A stretch of 64,000 bases of DNA from Thermothelomyces thermophilus ATCC 42464 (Eukaryota; Ascomycota; Sordariomycetes; Sordariales; Chaetomiaceae), in NCBI RefSeq assembly GCF_000226095.1, contig NC_016476.1:1054001-1118000 (forward strand). Direction: 5' to 3'. A model generated the notes under the pieces. The model saw nothing but the letters and a program-made list of their open reading frames with translations. It was not told where the DNA came from and searched no databases. Made by a program: the position numbers and the translations under genes. Each line of letters opens with the position of its first letter. The first letter of the stretch is position 1. Below are positions 1 through 10,754 of the stretch, one piece after another.

Positions 1-1648
1 TGCGAGTCGATGTGCAGCTTCCACAGCTTGGTCTGGAAGGCCTGCGCTTGCTCGGGGGAGACGCCGGGGCTCTTGAGGCAGCGGGTGATGAACTCGGGAC
101 TGGGCAGGCGCAGGAGCTGCGGCCCTGTCTCGGTCGGGGCCAGGAGTTCGGGGGCAATGGCAGGGTCTCCTGACTAGACGCATCGGGTTTTACCAGTCAG
201 TGAGTGTTATAATAATACACAAATGGCATAGATGTTATGTGAGTGTAGAATGTTGGGTGGGGGAGCGGATTCAGAGAAAAGAGAAGGGGGCGGGGGGGCG
301 ACAGAGCGCTTAATTACGTACCTCCCGCTGGATCCAGTCGCGCAGCTGTTCGTTCTTCCACGTAGCCGGCACGCTGGGGCTGTACTCGACGGGCTTCGCT
401 TTGGGGACGGCCACGCGAAGCATCTCGGCGTAGCGCAGCGTGTTCTTGCTCGCGCCGATGTCGGCCAGGCACGGGTTGACGCAGGCCACGACGACCGTCC
501 GGCAGCTGCGGGAGCTCGCCGGGTCGAAGACGTGCTTTAGCGTCTTGGTCAGGGTGCTCTGCCGGAAGGGGATGTAAGCGGGCTTCTTGCTGGATCGCCC
601 CGCGAACGCATCGGCGTCGGCCACGGCGCGTCCGCGGATGCAGTCCTTGAGCACCGAGAGGCTCGAGTTGATCTCGCGCGCCTCCTTCATACGGCTCGTA
701 TCGTGAGCGACCTTGTCGCGGGCAGCCTCGGAACCTGCCAGATCCACCAGGTATAGGAGGCCGTCCTGGGCCTCGGGCAAGGCCGGGTTCTCGAAGCGCA
801 TTCGACAGATGGCGTGTGAGCGGGAGGAGTTGTCGTTCCTCAGGGTCGGCGTCGTGCGGCGGAGGGAGGCAGCGGCGTCAATGTATCCGAGGAGTGTCTC
901 CTTGTCGGTCACTTGGTACTCCAGAGCCCCTGCCATCTGGGTTACGCCAAAGGAATCTTCCAGGATCGAGATTTGCTTGCGGTCGTTGAGGAGGTCTGCA
1001 GATGGGGGTGGTGTGAGAAAATGTGGCTGGCTGGCTTGTCCGGATTCAGAGAAGGGCCGGCCGCTTACCGTATGCTGTCTGGCCTGTAAGCTCAATGATG
1101 GACATGGAGATCTTCCTTTCTCCGTCCAACGAGCCGTCCATCAAGGTCTCGGCCACATGTCGCTCCAATCCGCTAACCGTTAGAGTCTTTCCGGAAGAAG
1201 TCTGGCCGTACGCGAACACGGTTCCGACTCCTCCGCCCCAGGCCCAAGGGACAAGAGGCTTGACCAGATCCTCATAGATCTGGTTGGTGGAGGCTTCGGG
1301 TCCATACAGACTGTCGAGCGTGTATTCGGAGGACTGGTCGATGTTAGAACGCGTCTGGGCTCGTTGACAGCCGTACCAAGAGGCACGTACCCTAATCCTT
1401 GGGAGTCCTCTCACGGGTTGCTGCAGCTCGTGCAAGTCGACAGTGTTGGTGCCGCTGCGGATGTGGACTCCGACGGGAAACCCCTGAGCCACTTCATCCT
1501 CCAACATGGGCCGCACCCTTGCGCAGACCACGATATCGGGACTGGCAGCATCGGTGGCCCTTTTCTGCTGCGTGGCCGATGCGCTGGGTTTAAAAGTAGC
1601 CACGAGCTTTTTGTAGCGCTCGGCGTTGTCGATGATGAACTGCTCCAT
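1..1648 (-). CDS. Kinesin motor protein with C-terminal SAM-like region (3' part off the window)
   Basis: Microtubule motor ATPase. Exons read on the minus strand are 1648-1391, 1333-1069, 995-322 and 173 to beyond base 1. The introns at 1390-1334, 1068-996 and 321-174 have GT..AG ends and keep the frame. The motor domain fills about residues 35-390. It has the P-loop GQTSSGKT (129-136), switch I SSRSH (231-235), switch II DLAGSE (from 259) and the EINSSLSVLKDCIR helix. The Lys-Glu-Cys-Ile-like pattern of that helix and the short N-terminus suggest the kinesin-13 group, but this is uncertain. After the motor, WKNEQLRDWIQRE and the following exon (LLRLPSPEFI, KLWKLHI) look like a SAM/pointed-type helical domain. 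The start ATG at 1648 is the first in frame. The C-terminus lies left of the window. Confidence 0.88.
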
Positions 1649-3182
1649 GGCGGAGTCGTAAACGTGCGGTGGAGGAACGGAGAAAAACTATCGATAATCA
1701 ATTATTAGCTCGCTCTGTGTCTGCCAATGGTCGTGGTAGGAACTTACAGCAGCGCCTGCCTACAGAAACATCGCCGGACTACGGATTGAAAGGAATCCGC
1801 CCGTTCAACGTCAATCTAGAGTTTATTTATCATCAGCGGAAACACAGTGTTGCCTGAAAGTGCAAAAAAAGGAGAGCTACCCGGGATGTGACAAAACAGA
1901 CTGTTTGGATCCCTAGGCAACGACCCCGCCTCTTGTCTTAAATAGTTACAGCATTTCTAGGGAAAATAGTTCTAGCATGGTACTTGGTACTGCTCGCGAT
2001 TTTGGCGTAGGACCCACGTACCACTCGGGTTTATTTTTCCCCCGAATGGCTGTACTCTGATAGCTTTTTCCCCACGCGTCCTCTTTATGTCCGGCCAATC
2101 GAGATCGTTCAAGTAGACCAAACGCAAGGCATCAACACCTGTTTCTCGCCCCTTAAAAGAGGTGGAGTATATTGAAACCCATGAGCAGGCATTGATGCCT
2201 GAAGTCGTACAAATACGAGCGAAACTGGAGATGCAGAGCCCTTGGCGTGAGCTATTAAAGTATGGTTGAGGATGAGAGTGAACCTTCGCCAAGTCGGATA
2301 GAGAGCACTTAACTCACGATCCTTGTGGCATAATTGGTCCCAGAACTCGGCCTTTTCTGCACGTTTCTGAAGCTGGAAAGCTTCACCGTATTGTAAAGGG
2401 CCTGATTCAACTTACCAACTTACCCCATTGAAGCGAAATCTCACGTTGTCGACAGATAACCAACCACACCTTAATTAGCAGCTATTAGTATCTTACAGTC
2501 AGATGATGTCACTAGGACACCTAGGGACGCACTCTCCCTCGTTCTTCGCATCCAACACCCTACCGTTGACCATTGGAGCCAGATGGAACTCGCCGACGAC
2601 CGCTTATTCCTGCTACATACAGCAAAGTACATGCTACAAGAATTCCGCGTCAGTTGAACGATTCAACCACGCGTATTTCAGACATGAGAACGAAAACATC
2701 CCAGCCGCCTCGAAGAATGGCTGTTGCAAGCCATATGAACATTTCAATCGTGACTTACCGGCATTCGGGATGTACGGACATGTAGAGGCCATCTCGTTTT
2801 ATTGACGCGGACTTGATGAACCATAGTCCTGAGTTACATAGTAGGACACCCTTCCAACCCCCCTTTTCCCACTAGACAGTGAAGGGTAAGACCCGGTAGG
2901 ATCAACAAATCATGTTCCTATCTACCATTATAACGTTCGTACAGAATGTGAAGCCTGGTATCGGTACTCAAGTGAATCGTTCCTTAAGTCAAGGTAGGTA
3001 TAGAATTTTGCGAAGGATACCGTGAGTCCTTGAAAGCTGTTAAAGACCTCAATTTCAAACCGCGCATCAAGGCCATTGGACCTGCCATATAAGGTAAAGC
3101 GAGTAAACAGTGCCTAGGGGCAACAAGGTCTGTTGCCAGCCCAACTAAAGTTACCTGCAATGGTATTATATGAGATCAAAAC
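1649..3182. other. Intergenic, no gene seen
   Basis: This is the upstream region of the kinesin gene and the left flank of the pogo element. Several short open frames exist, but none has a recognisable domain, good codon bias or splice support. Confidence 0.5.
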
Positions 3183-3184
3183 TA

Positions 3185-3237
3185 AGTCAGACCCCCCATA
3201 TACCGACCACCCTCATTTTCCGACCGCTTAGCAAACC
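3185..3237 (+). repeat. Left terminal inverted repeat of pogo copy 1
   Basis: 53 bp beginning AGTCAGACCCCCC, preceded by TA. It matches the inverted right end and the left end of pogo copy 2 with a few transitions. Confidence 0.93.
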
Positions 3238-4827
3238 TTGGCACCCATAACTACCTATCTTCTTCAACTATATATATTACAGACCTGTTTAACTAACTAC
3301 AATATAGAAAGCCGTTAATTCTACACTTTCTAAGCCACTCTCTTCGGCAATAGGGTCCTCTATATGGCCGGCTTCTATCTAGGCCTGGTAGATCTGTTCA
3401 ATTATTGTAAACTGCTTGTTTAGATCTACTATTACCCTCTTCCTCTTTGATGGCCAGGCTACTTCTAACTATACCTTTAGAGCTTCGTTTTCCTATTATA
3501 ACTAAGCTAACTTAAAGTCCTTCTAATTAAAAGCTTTCTTAACCTTCTTAAATAGAAGCCTATATATAGAGGGGTATTAAGTCTTAGTAGATAGGTTAGT
3601 TAGCTAATTATATAAGTCTGACTTCCTTTATAGTATATTAAAAATTAGGTTAATAGCTCCTTTCAAAGGCTAGGAGTATTAAATAGGTTTCAAAGTCTAT
3701 ATAAAAGCTAGTTATTTATTAGGATTAGTTAGATTATTTAAATTTTCTAATAGAAATTTACTTATTAGGGGTTTTACTATATTAACTAGCTATAACTTAG
3801 ATATCTTCCATCTTATCTTAATATTTTAGGCTATAATAGCCTCTTTTTAAGCCTTAATAATATATCTAATTATTATCTATTCACTTAGGATAGATAATTC
3901 CACCTAGGATATTATATTATTAAAGAGCTTCTAATAAGTATACTTTAAAGGGGAAAAGACTAATAGATCTAATAGCTAGAGGATATAAGAGGTATATAGA
4001 AGTAAAAAAAGTAACTAGATATTATTCTTATAATATAGCTATATAAAGTTATTAGTTATATAGCTATTATAGTTATCTAGTATTAGAAGTCGTTACTAGG
4101 AACTATCCTCTAGCTAGTTAAAAGGAATAAAGACTTTTTAAAGCTATTTAATTATAATAGTTTGATTAGTCTAGCCTATCTTCATTACTATAAACCTTTA
4201 GTCCTTTAGTTCTATCTTATTAATAAGAAACTATTATTATTAAAGACTTTTACCCTTAAAGATGATAACTAGAGGGAGGGATATCCCTATTATAGAGATA
4301 TACTTAAGGAATAAAGTCTAGATATATAAATTAGGAGCTTTATACTAAATTATATATATTTAGACACTTCTAACTACTAGATTATTAGTTTCCTACCCTT
4401 CTATAATACTATATTTGTCTATATTCTAATAGTTAGCTAGTAAGATACCTTTAATGGCTAGGATACTTAGCTATAGCTATTAACTATATATAACTAAATT
4501 AGTAACGCTATTAATATAGACTAAATCTATCTTATAGGCTTATTAGGTTCTAAAAATAAGGTTCCTATAAAGAAACTAAGCTAATTAGCCTTTTCTAACT
4601 ATTATATAGCTTACTTTTCATACCTAGAGAATATAACTAGTAAACTCCCTAATTTATATATATATTAGTAGGATACTTAGGGTAGCCTAGATTAAAACCT
4701 ACTTAGTAAGTCATTCTTCTTATACCTAGCTAAGAGATTACTATAGTTTGGAAGTAATTAAATATAGTTAAGAGCTATAAAGGTAGTTATAGAAAGTTAT
4801 CCTTAGAATACCAAATTCCTTATAGAT

Positions 4828-6171
4828 TACGGCCTAGAGGGGGTATTACTATTATAGCCCCTTTAAAGTTAGCTAGATTCCTCAGGGTCTAGCTAGACTA
4901 GAGGCTATAGTAAGGCCCCTACTACGTAAAGGTAGCTAAGAAGCTAGAAACCTAAGAGTTTACCCTAACCAGGCTCGCTACAAAGACCTAGGGCCCTAGC
5001 CTCCTACGGGCCTACAAGGTCTATACTAAGTGTATCCGTAGCGCCTTAGCCTATAGAGCCTCGAACTTCTATAAGCCTACCAAGCCAGGGGGTAAGCCGG
5101 AAGGCCCTGCTAGGGAACTATCGAAGGCCTAATATAGGGCCCTTCGAGTGGTTACTAGGGCCTATAAGGCTACCCCTATCCGGTGCCTCGAAATAGAAGC
5201 CTAGGTGCTACCCCTTGACCTCTATCTTAATAAGAGGCTAGCCGACTTCGAAGCTAAACTCGACTAACCGCTCTTATAGACTAGGGCAGGTCTAGGGGCC
5301 GCCTGGGTCCCTACGAGGGCTCTTATCTAATAGGCCTATAATAGGCTTAGCCAGAGGTTCCGGAAGAGAAGGGCTAGGGCAAGGGGCCGGGAGCCGAAGC
5401 CTATAGCCCTAGAGATAGCAAGGTCGACGGTCCGGCAGTAGGTTTAGGAGGGCTATAGAGGGGGTCGACCCCCCCTACAAACCTTATAAAGAAGGCTACA
5501 GGCTATAGAACTAGCTATGTTAGCTAGCTAGAGCAACCGTTAAAGGGCCGACTAAGCTGGCAAGAGGATATAACGTATGTCAGACAAGGACCCTTTATAC
5601 CTAGTTTTTATAGGGGAAGGCTTACAAAGGTACTAAGGCCTAACAAAGGCCTAGAGCTCCCTACTAGTATAGGCCTATATAGGGGCTATTAGCCTCTATA
5701 ACTTCCTTTTTAAGGTTTAAGTTCTAGGGGTTAGTACCCCTTACTATGCCCATAGCTAGGGGAGGGAAACTATAGAGTACCTAGTCATATAGTGCCTAAA
5801 CCTACTAAGAAGCTAAATATAGGAATCCTAGGAAATATAGTCATAAAGGGACCTAGACCTCGTTTTACAGGGTATAGGGGCCTGTAACTATCGTTTGGTA
5901 AGGAGGGTTCTACGGTGGCTAATAAACCTAGGGAGGCTCCCGGAATACCGCCTTGTAGGAAGGCTAGACCGGGAAGGAAGGCCTCTTTAGAGCTATTCTA
6001 GCTACTTCTCCTTTTCTTTGTAGTATATTAGTATTCTGGATTAGGCGTTAAAGGAGGGACAGAGGTTTTTATCCGGCCTATTAGGTATAGTTTCCTTTGT
6101 ATATAACTAGAGAGGCTCTAGCATGCTTATTAGTATAATAGCGTAAGACTAATAATAATAATAATAATAAT
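4828..6171 (+). mobile_element. Tad1-like LINE, copy 1, 5'-truncated, inside pogo copy 1
   Basis: Non-LTR retrotransposon fragment in plus orientation. It ends in a (TAA)n tail near 6150-6171 and is flanked by a 15-bp target-site duplication, AAATTCCTTATAGAT (4813-4827 and 6172-6186). Its sequence matches the reverse complement of the 3' part of the full-length copy at 50641-55875, from the end of the reverse-transcriptase domain through the RNase H region to the 3' end. Near the end a degraded stretch corresponds to YGQGRETIEHLV of Tad1-type elements. The truncated 5' end at 4828 is typical of incomplete target-primed reverse transcription. Many CAG and TGG codons have become TAG. Confidence 0.88.
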
Positions 6172-6356
6172 AAATTCCTTATAGATACTTTGTTATGACC
6201 GAATACCCTATTGGTATTATATAATTGTATCCTATAAATCCTGCTTAGTATAAGCCATTGTAAGTTAACAAATATATATTCAAAAGATGAGCTTGTTTGG
6301 TATGGAATTGGTAGAGTTGTGGTAAGTTGAAGTGGTTAGGTTAAGGAAGCGGTATA

Positions 6357-6409
6357 GGTTTGCCAAGCGGTCGGAAAATGGGGGTGGTCGGTATTAGGGG
6401 GGTCCGACT
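6357..6409 (-). repeat. Right terminal inverted repeat of pogo copy 1
   Basis: 53 bp, the inverse of 3185-3237, followed by TA at 6410-6411. Confidence 0.93.
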
Positions 6410-6411
6410 TA

Positions 6412-9143
6412 TTGTAAAATGCAGTTAGAAGACTTGAACAACAGAAGAAGATTCTGCAGTGGTGGCTCCGAAGGTTTAACAAAATGCCTTGTAGACTACC
6501 TAGGAAAGAGAGTAAAAGAGCGCTATATACAGATGATGGAAATAGCCAATGCGATTATCGAGCAATGCACATTGCCTAGGGTGCTTGTGGAGCATGTACG
6601 AAAAGCTTGTACGCTTCTCACAACCGCCTAAGGAACTTACTAATTACCATTAACGTGCTATTAACAGACTCCCAAGTTTGTCACCCGGCTCGACATGTGC
6701 CACACAGCCGTTTTTAAGGAATAGATGACTGGTTGTACGGAGGACTAATTAGTGCTTCTACCGGTACAAGGTCATTGACGACCATGCGAACGACGCGTTT
6801 GCCATGTTGCTGACAAGGATGTCGAGGAGCGTCTTGGCTAGGAAATCGACCATGAGGAATTGTTCAGTGGCCATAACTTTAGTTTCACAGCGCGGGCCTC
6901 GGGCGAGGTATTGCGACCGCCAGGATAACAAAATAACCCCGGGACGGCATGTATGCCGACGGGCAATGGATGCCCTTCCCGTCATCGACGTTTCTTGGGT
7001 AATAGCTAGCTGCCCCGGTCTCGTGTATCAGCTCTGCAAGATTCGTGTGTGGGTATGACCTGAACCCGCTGTGTTTCGAGTCACAACAGTGAGGTAAGAA
7101 GTACGCAACTCGTCGTTCATTGCCAGATTTCTAAGGATACCTTATCGTAGGTAATTAGAGAAACACAAGCTCGCCTCAGGCGTCAGGAGCGAGAGCATTG
7201 GCCCCTCTGGCTGGCCAGTCAATGGGCCACTGCCGGCATACGAAATGCTCATCACTCAGAAGATTGGCCGTCCTGCTCTAGGACTTGAGTCAGTGTATGT
7301 GCACGGGAGAATACCTCGCGAACTTGTTACCGGGCGCGACAACATCTCATCAACCCAAGCTCCTTCGACACTGCTGCATGATTCTGGGCGAATCAGAAGT
7401 TCGCAGAAGCTTCACCCGGAATAATTCGCTAATATACCGTCCACGAGGAGCTCGACCAAACGGTGTGTGTGCATCCTGCGTCTCGCCTTCTCAGTCTCCA
7501 ATGGCCCCTGGCGCTATGAGTGGGCGAGGAGCGGAACGTTTACAAGTAGGGCTGCAGGTGCTTTTAATATGCATGTTGGTGATGTTCTCTGCCCCTGCAG
7601 CGTACCAGAATTGACCCCAACTCGGCGCGTCGCTCGAACCAATGGTCAAAAATAATTACAATTAGCCTTTGTTTTTACCTCTGCGCATTCCCGGCAAAAT
7701 CGGAACCTCGAGGCCTGTCTGGCCGTTGGGGTATTTGCGAGCCCGCCAACCGAGCTAGTGAAATAACAAGTCAGACCAGCCAGGCTGCTCCGCGCATTGT
7801 AGCCAAGCCAGTCACGATCCAGCGATCATCGGTGGCTGCGTCGTCTGTGTCGCGTGCTGTATGAGTGATGGCAGCAGTTCAACTGTCGTCCGGAATATCC
7901 GTACTAGTGGATGATTGGTTGGTGGCTTGATATAGCAGCCGAACATGTGAACGTCCAAGGGGTTCAGGGGTCAGGCCAATCCTGATCCAAGCCAGGGGTT
8001 CCCTTGTTCCCGGACCAATCAAACCTCAAATTTATTGATTCTTTTGTGGAATAGTGTAATCCGTACTTGGTCTTGATCCGGCGGAGGGGATCTCGCTCAG
8101 AAGGGAGGGGAAGCAAATGAATTTCTGGTGCGGTTCCCAACCGCAGACTACACAGTACGTTAAGCCAACAATAGAAGAATCCGGGACCGTTCAGCGTCCC
8201 GTTCTATTTGCATCTTCCCGCACTACAACAAAGTTGCGCAAGCCGAATTCGGCCCCGCTGGCAGCGCCAAGGCCAAATGGCCCAAGGCACTAACGAGGGT
8301 GCTCGGTCAATGGACTCGACTACTGATAACTGACTAGACTAGTGTACTACAAGTAGTCTAAGTCCATAGCGTACTCCGTAGTTTACCGTATCTCCATGTC
8401 AGCTGCATGTTGGCCGACCCCAGAATGCCAATGCAGCGCTAGCGCCAATCCCACGTTTCTAGAACGGGGAATTTCCCCGCGCAGTTCGCACGGACGCCAT
8501 AGAGTTCGGTTCCGGGCAGACACCCTCAACAGGAGCAGTCGTCGCAAGTGCTGTATGGGAGGGGTACGGCTACCTATCAGCTATCTCTACCTGACCTGTC
8601 GCCCAGCGATCCTCCTTGCCCCGATAACAAGCGCTCACCCAAGCATCATCCTTTCCCCCTTGGACTTGCTCACGCCCGTAGTACTCTCGGGCGACGTCTT
8701 GCATGCAACTGATTCGTTGACCAATCACACACGTGAACCGGCGATTCTCAGGCGATCAGATATGCATGAGGGAAGGCCTCAGGGGGTGGGTGACCTGGCG
8801 GGAGGGGAACCCCAGGCGTCGCCTCGACTGGTATAACCCCGCCATTTTCGGATTCCATCATCTTTCAAGTGTCCGGATTAAGTGGCCTCGGTGGAGCAGA
8901 GAAGGTTGCGCCTAGCAAACATGGCTCTTTCGTTGCCGTTAGTGTATTCTCACATGCGGACTCCGTCAACTGAGTGTGCTATGTAGGTACTAGCTTGGCA
9001 CTGCACTGTACTGTCACATACCTACATGCCCAACATCCTTCATCTTCATCCCTCTCTGCTCTTCTTGTCGCGCATCAACCCGGTTGACTCCGGCGCCCAT
9101 TCTTTCTTCAGACTTCCAGCTGCTGGCGGGTAACCATGTCGAG
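6412..9143. other. Intergenic, no confident gene
   Basis: About 2.7 kb. Open frames at 6419-6631, 6758-6985 (minus), 7285-7614 and 8396-8836 have no recognisable domain. The minus frame near 6758-6985 contains LLDILVSNMANA, faintly like the DILVNNAG motif of short-chain dehydrogenases, but there is too little around it to call a relic. 8372-8380 carries one copy of the dispersed 9-mer TACTCCGTA. The stretch 8850-9100 probably holds the promoter and leader of the next gene. Confidence 0.4.
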
Positions 9144-10754
9144 ATGGGGTTCTACTCTCCTCCACCGCCGGCTCGGCCGTTCAGCGAAGACAAGCCGACA
9201 CTGCTCATCTCGTGGTGGATCACGTCCATGTGCGCCGTCGTCGTCATCCTGCGCCTGATCGGCCGGTACATACGCGTGGAGACGCTGTTCCGCGAAGACA
9301 AGATCGCCGCCGCCGCCCTGATCCCGCTCTTCCTGCGCATGGCCCTCGTCCACCCCGTCCTCCTCTACGGCACCAACAACGTCCTCATCGACGAGGCACA
9401 CCCACTTACCGACGCCGAAATCAACCGGCGCTCTATCGGCAGCCGCCTCGTGCTTGCCACCCGGATAGTCCAACCCGCCATGCAAGTCAAGTCTAAGTCC
9501 CCCTCCCCGCGCCGCGCGCCAGGCCTCTGAGAAGAAGAAGAAGAAGAAGATATATATATATATATATATGTATGGAGAGAGAAAAGAACTCGAGAACTAA
9601 CACCAACGGATACTCTTAGCCTCTGGCTCTTCAAGGCAGCGACGCTCGCCTTCTTCGACCGGCTGGTCGGCATCTCGGGCCGCAGCCGATACACGCTGCT
9701 GCTGCGGAGCACGCGGGTTGCGCTGGCCGCCACCTTCGTCGCCGTCTTCGTGGCCGACCTGGCCGAGTGCCGGCCGGGGGGTCCGGGCCGGGCGTGGCAG
9801 GTGGTTCCCGACCCGGGGCCGCGCTGCCGGCAGGGGAGCGCGTACCTGGTGACGGCGGCGGCGGCGGGGGCGCTGACGGACCTGCTGCTGGTGGTGCTGC
9901 CCGTGCCCGTGGTCGCGCGCAGCCGGCTGTCGGCGGGGCGCAAGACGCTCCTGTGCCTGCTGTTCTGCCTGCACCTCGTCACCGCCGCCGTCTCCGTCTG
10001 CCGCGTCCCCGCCGTCCTCGACGAGGGCGGCTACCAGGCGACGCGCACCATGTGGGCCAGCGTCGAGGTCCTGGCGGCCACCTTCGCGGCCAACGCGCTG
10101 ACCATCGGCACGTTTGTGCGCGACACGGGCGCCAAGAAGACGAAGCGGTTCCGGTACCCGGCGCCGGCCGGGTGGGCGGCCGATGGCGAGTCGGAGGTGG
10201 CGGTGCGGAGCGGCGGGGCCCGCTCGAGGAGAGGAGGAGGAGGAGGTAAGAAGGTCTCCTGGGACGATCCCGACTCGGACGACGAGGAGGACGAGGTCAG
10301 GGCGGTCCGGGCGATGCCTTCTACTACTACTCTTCTTATTACTACTACTACTACTACTGCTACGGGGAGGGAAGCGGAGTACCCGCGGGGGACAGACGAC
10401 GACACGAAGCAGGCGGCGGTGCTCGACGATGACCGGGAGAGAGCCGGTTCGCGGACGGAAAGCGTCGACTCGCTGATTCCCAGGAACCGGGCCAACACTC
10501 CGGCGGCGGATGCCGGCGGGGTTGTCAGGACTACGACCATTGAAGTCAGTGTTTCGTCGGCGGCGGCGGCGGCGGAGCGGGGTGGGCGCGCCGATGGAGA
10601 GCCACACGCCGGGCTGATGCTCAGGCCCGCGGAAGCCGTTGTGACGGTCAGCGCCAAAGGTCACGGCCGAGGCTCGAGCATCCCGTTGCAAAAGTTGGAT
10701 CCTCTGCCTGACATGGATGTTGATCACAACAAGGGTGGACCGCGCAATGCTTAG
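9144..10754 (+). CDS. Fungal rhodopsin-domain (Pth11-like) multi-spanning membrane protein
   Basis: Putative 7-helix plasma-membrane protein of the large fungal 'rhodopsin domain' family, some of which act as surface sensors. These are not retinal opsins. Exons 9144-9481 and 9620-10754 give about 490 aa. The intron at 9482-9619 starts GCAAGT and ends CTCTTAG, a GC-AG intron, with a CTAAC branch site. Splicing joins AT+C to give QPAILWLFKAATLAFF. Hydrophobic helices begin with LLISWWITSMCAVVVILRLI. The family block RSTRVALAATFVAVFV...C..P...W..VPDPGPRC and the LTDLLLVVLPVPVV helix are clear. The tail after about residue 340 is hydrophilic, with basic, acidic and Thr-rich runs, and is probably cytoplasmic. 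The start is the first in-frame ATG; a further upstream exon cannot be excluded. Confidence 0.78.
9482..9619 (+). other. GC-AG intron with microsatellites
   Basis: The donor is GCAAGT instead of GTAAGT. The intron carries a (GAA)n run followed by a (TA)n run at about 9531-9570. The frame is only continuous if this non-canonical donor is used. Confidence 0.65.

Larger units (their letters stand above)
3185..6409 (-). mobile_element. Fot1/pogo DNA transposon, copy 1, RIP-degraded, carrying a LINE insertion
   Basis: A cut-and-paste transposon of the Tc1/mariner superfamily, Fot1/pogo branch. It has 53-bp terminal inverted repeats (3185-3237 and 6357-6409) starting AGTCRGACCCCCC and is flanked by the TA duplication (3183-3184, 6410-6411). 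The transposase start lies at 6258, reading leftward: MAYTKQDLQ, the usual beginning of Fot1-type transposases. The rest of the frame is full of TAG/TAA stops from C-to-T/G-to-A change. Removing the LINE at 4828-6171 leaves about 1.9 kb, the normal Fot1 size, so this copy was full length when it was hit. Base composition is strongly AT-rich, unlike the host genes. Confidence 0.9.

Noticed and set aside
6758-6985. Possible short-chain dehydrogenase relic (LLDILVSNMANA)
   Set aside because: Only one weak motif, with no Rossmann GxxxGxG or YxxxK nearby.
9144-10754. Retinal opsin
   Set aside because: The fungal 'rhodopsin domain' family shares only the name and seven-helix layout; there is no Schiff-base lysine motif.
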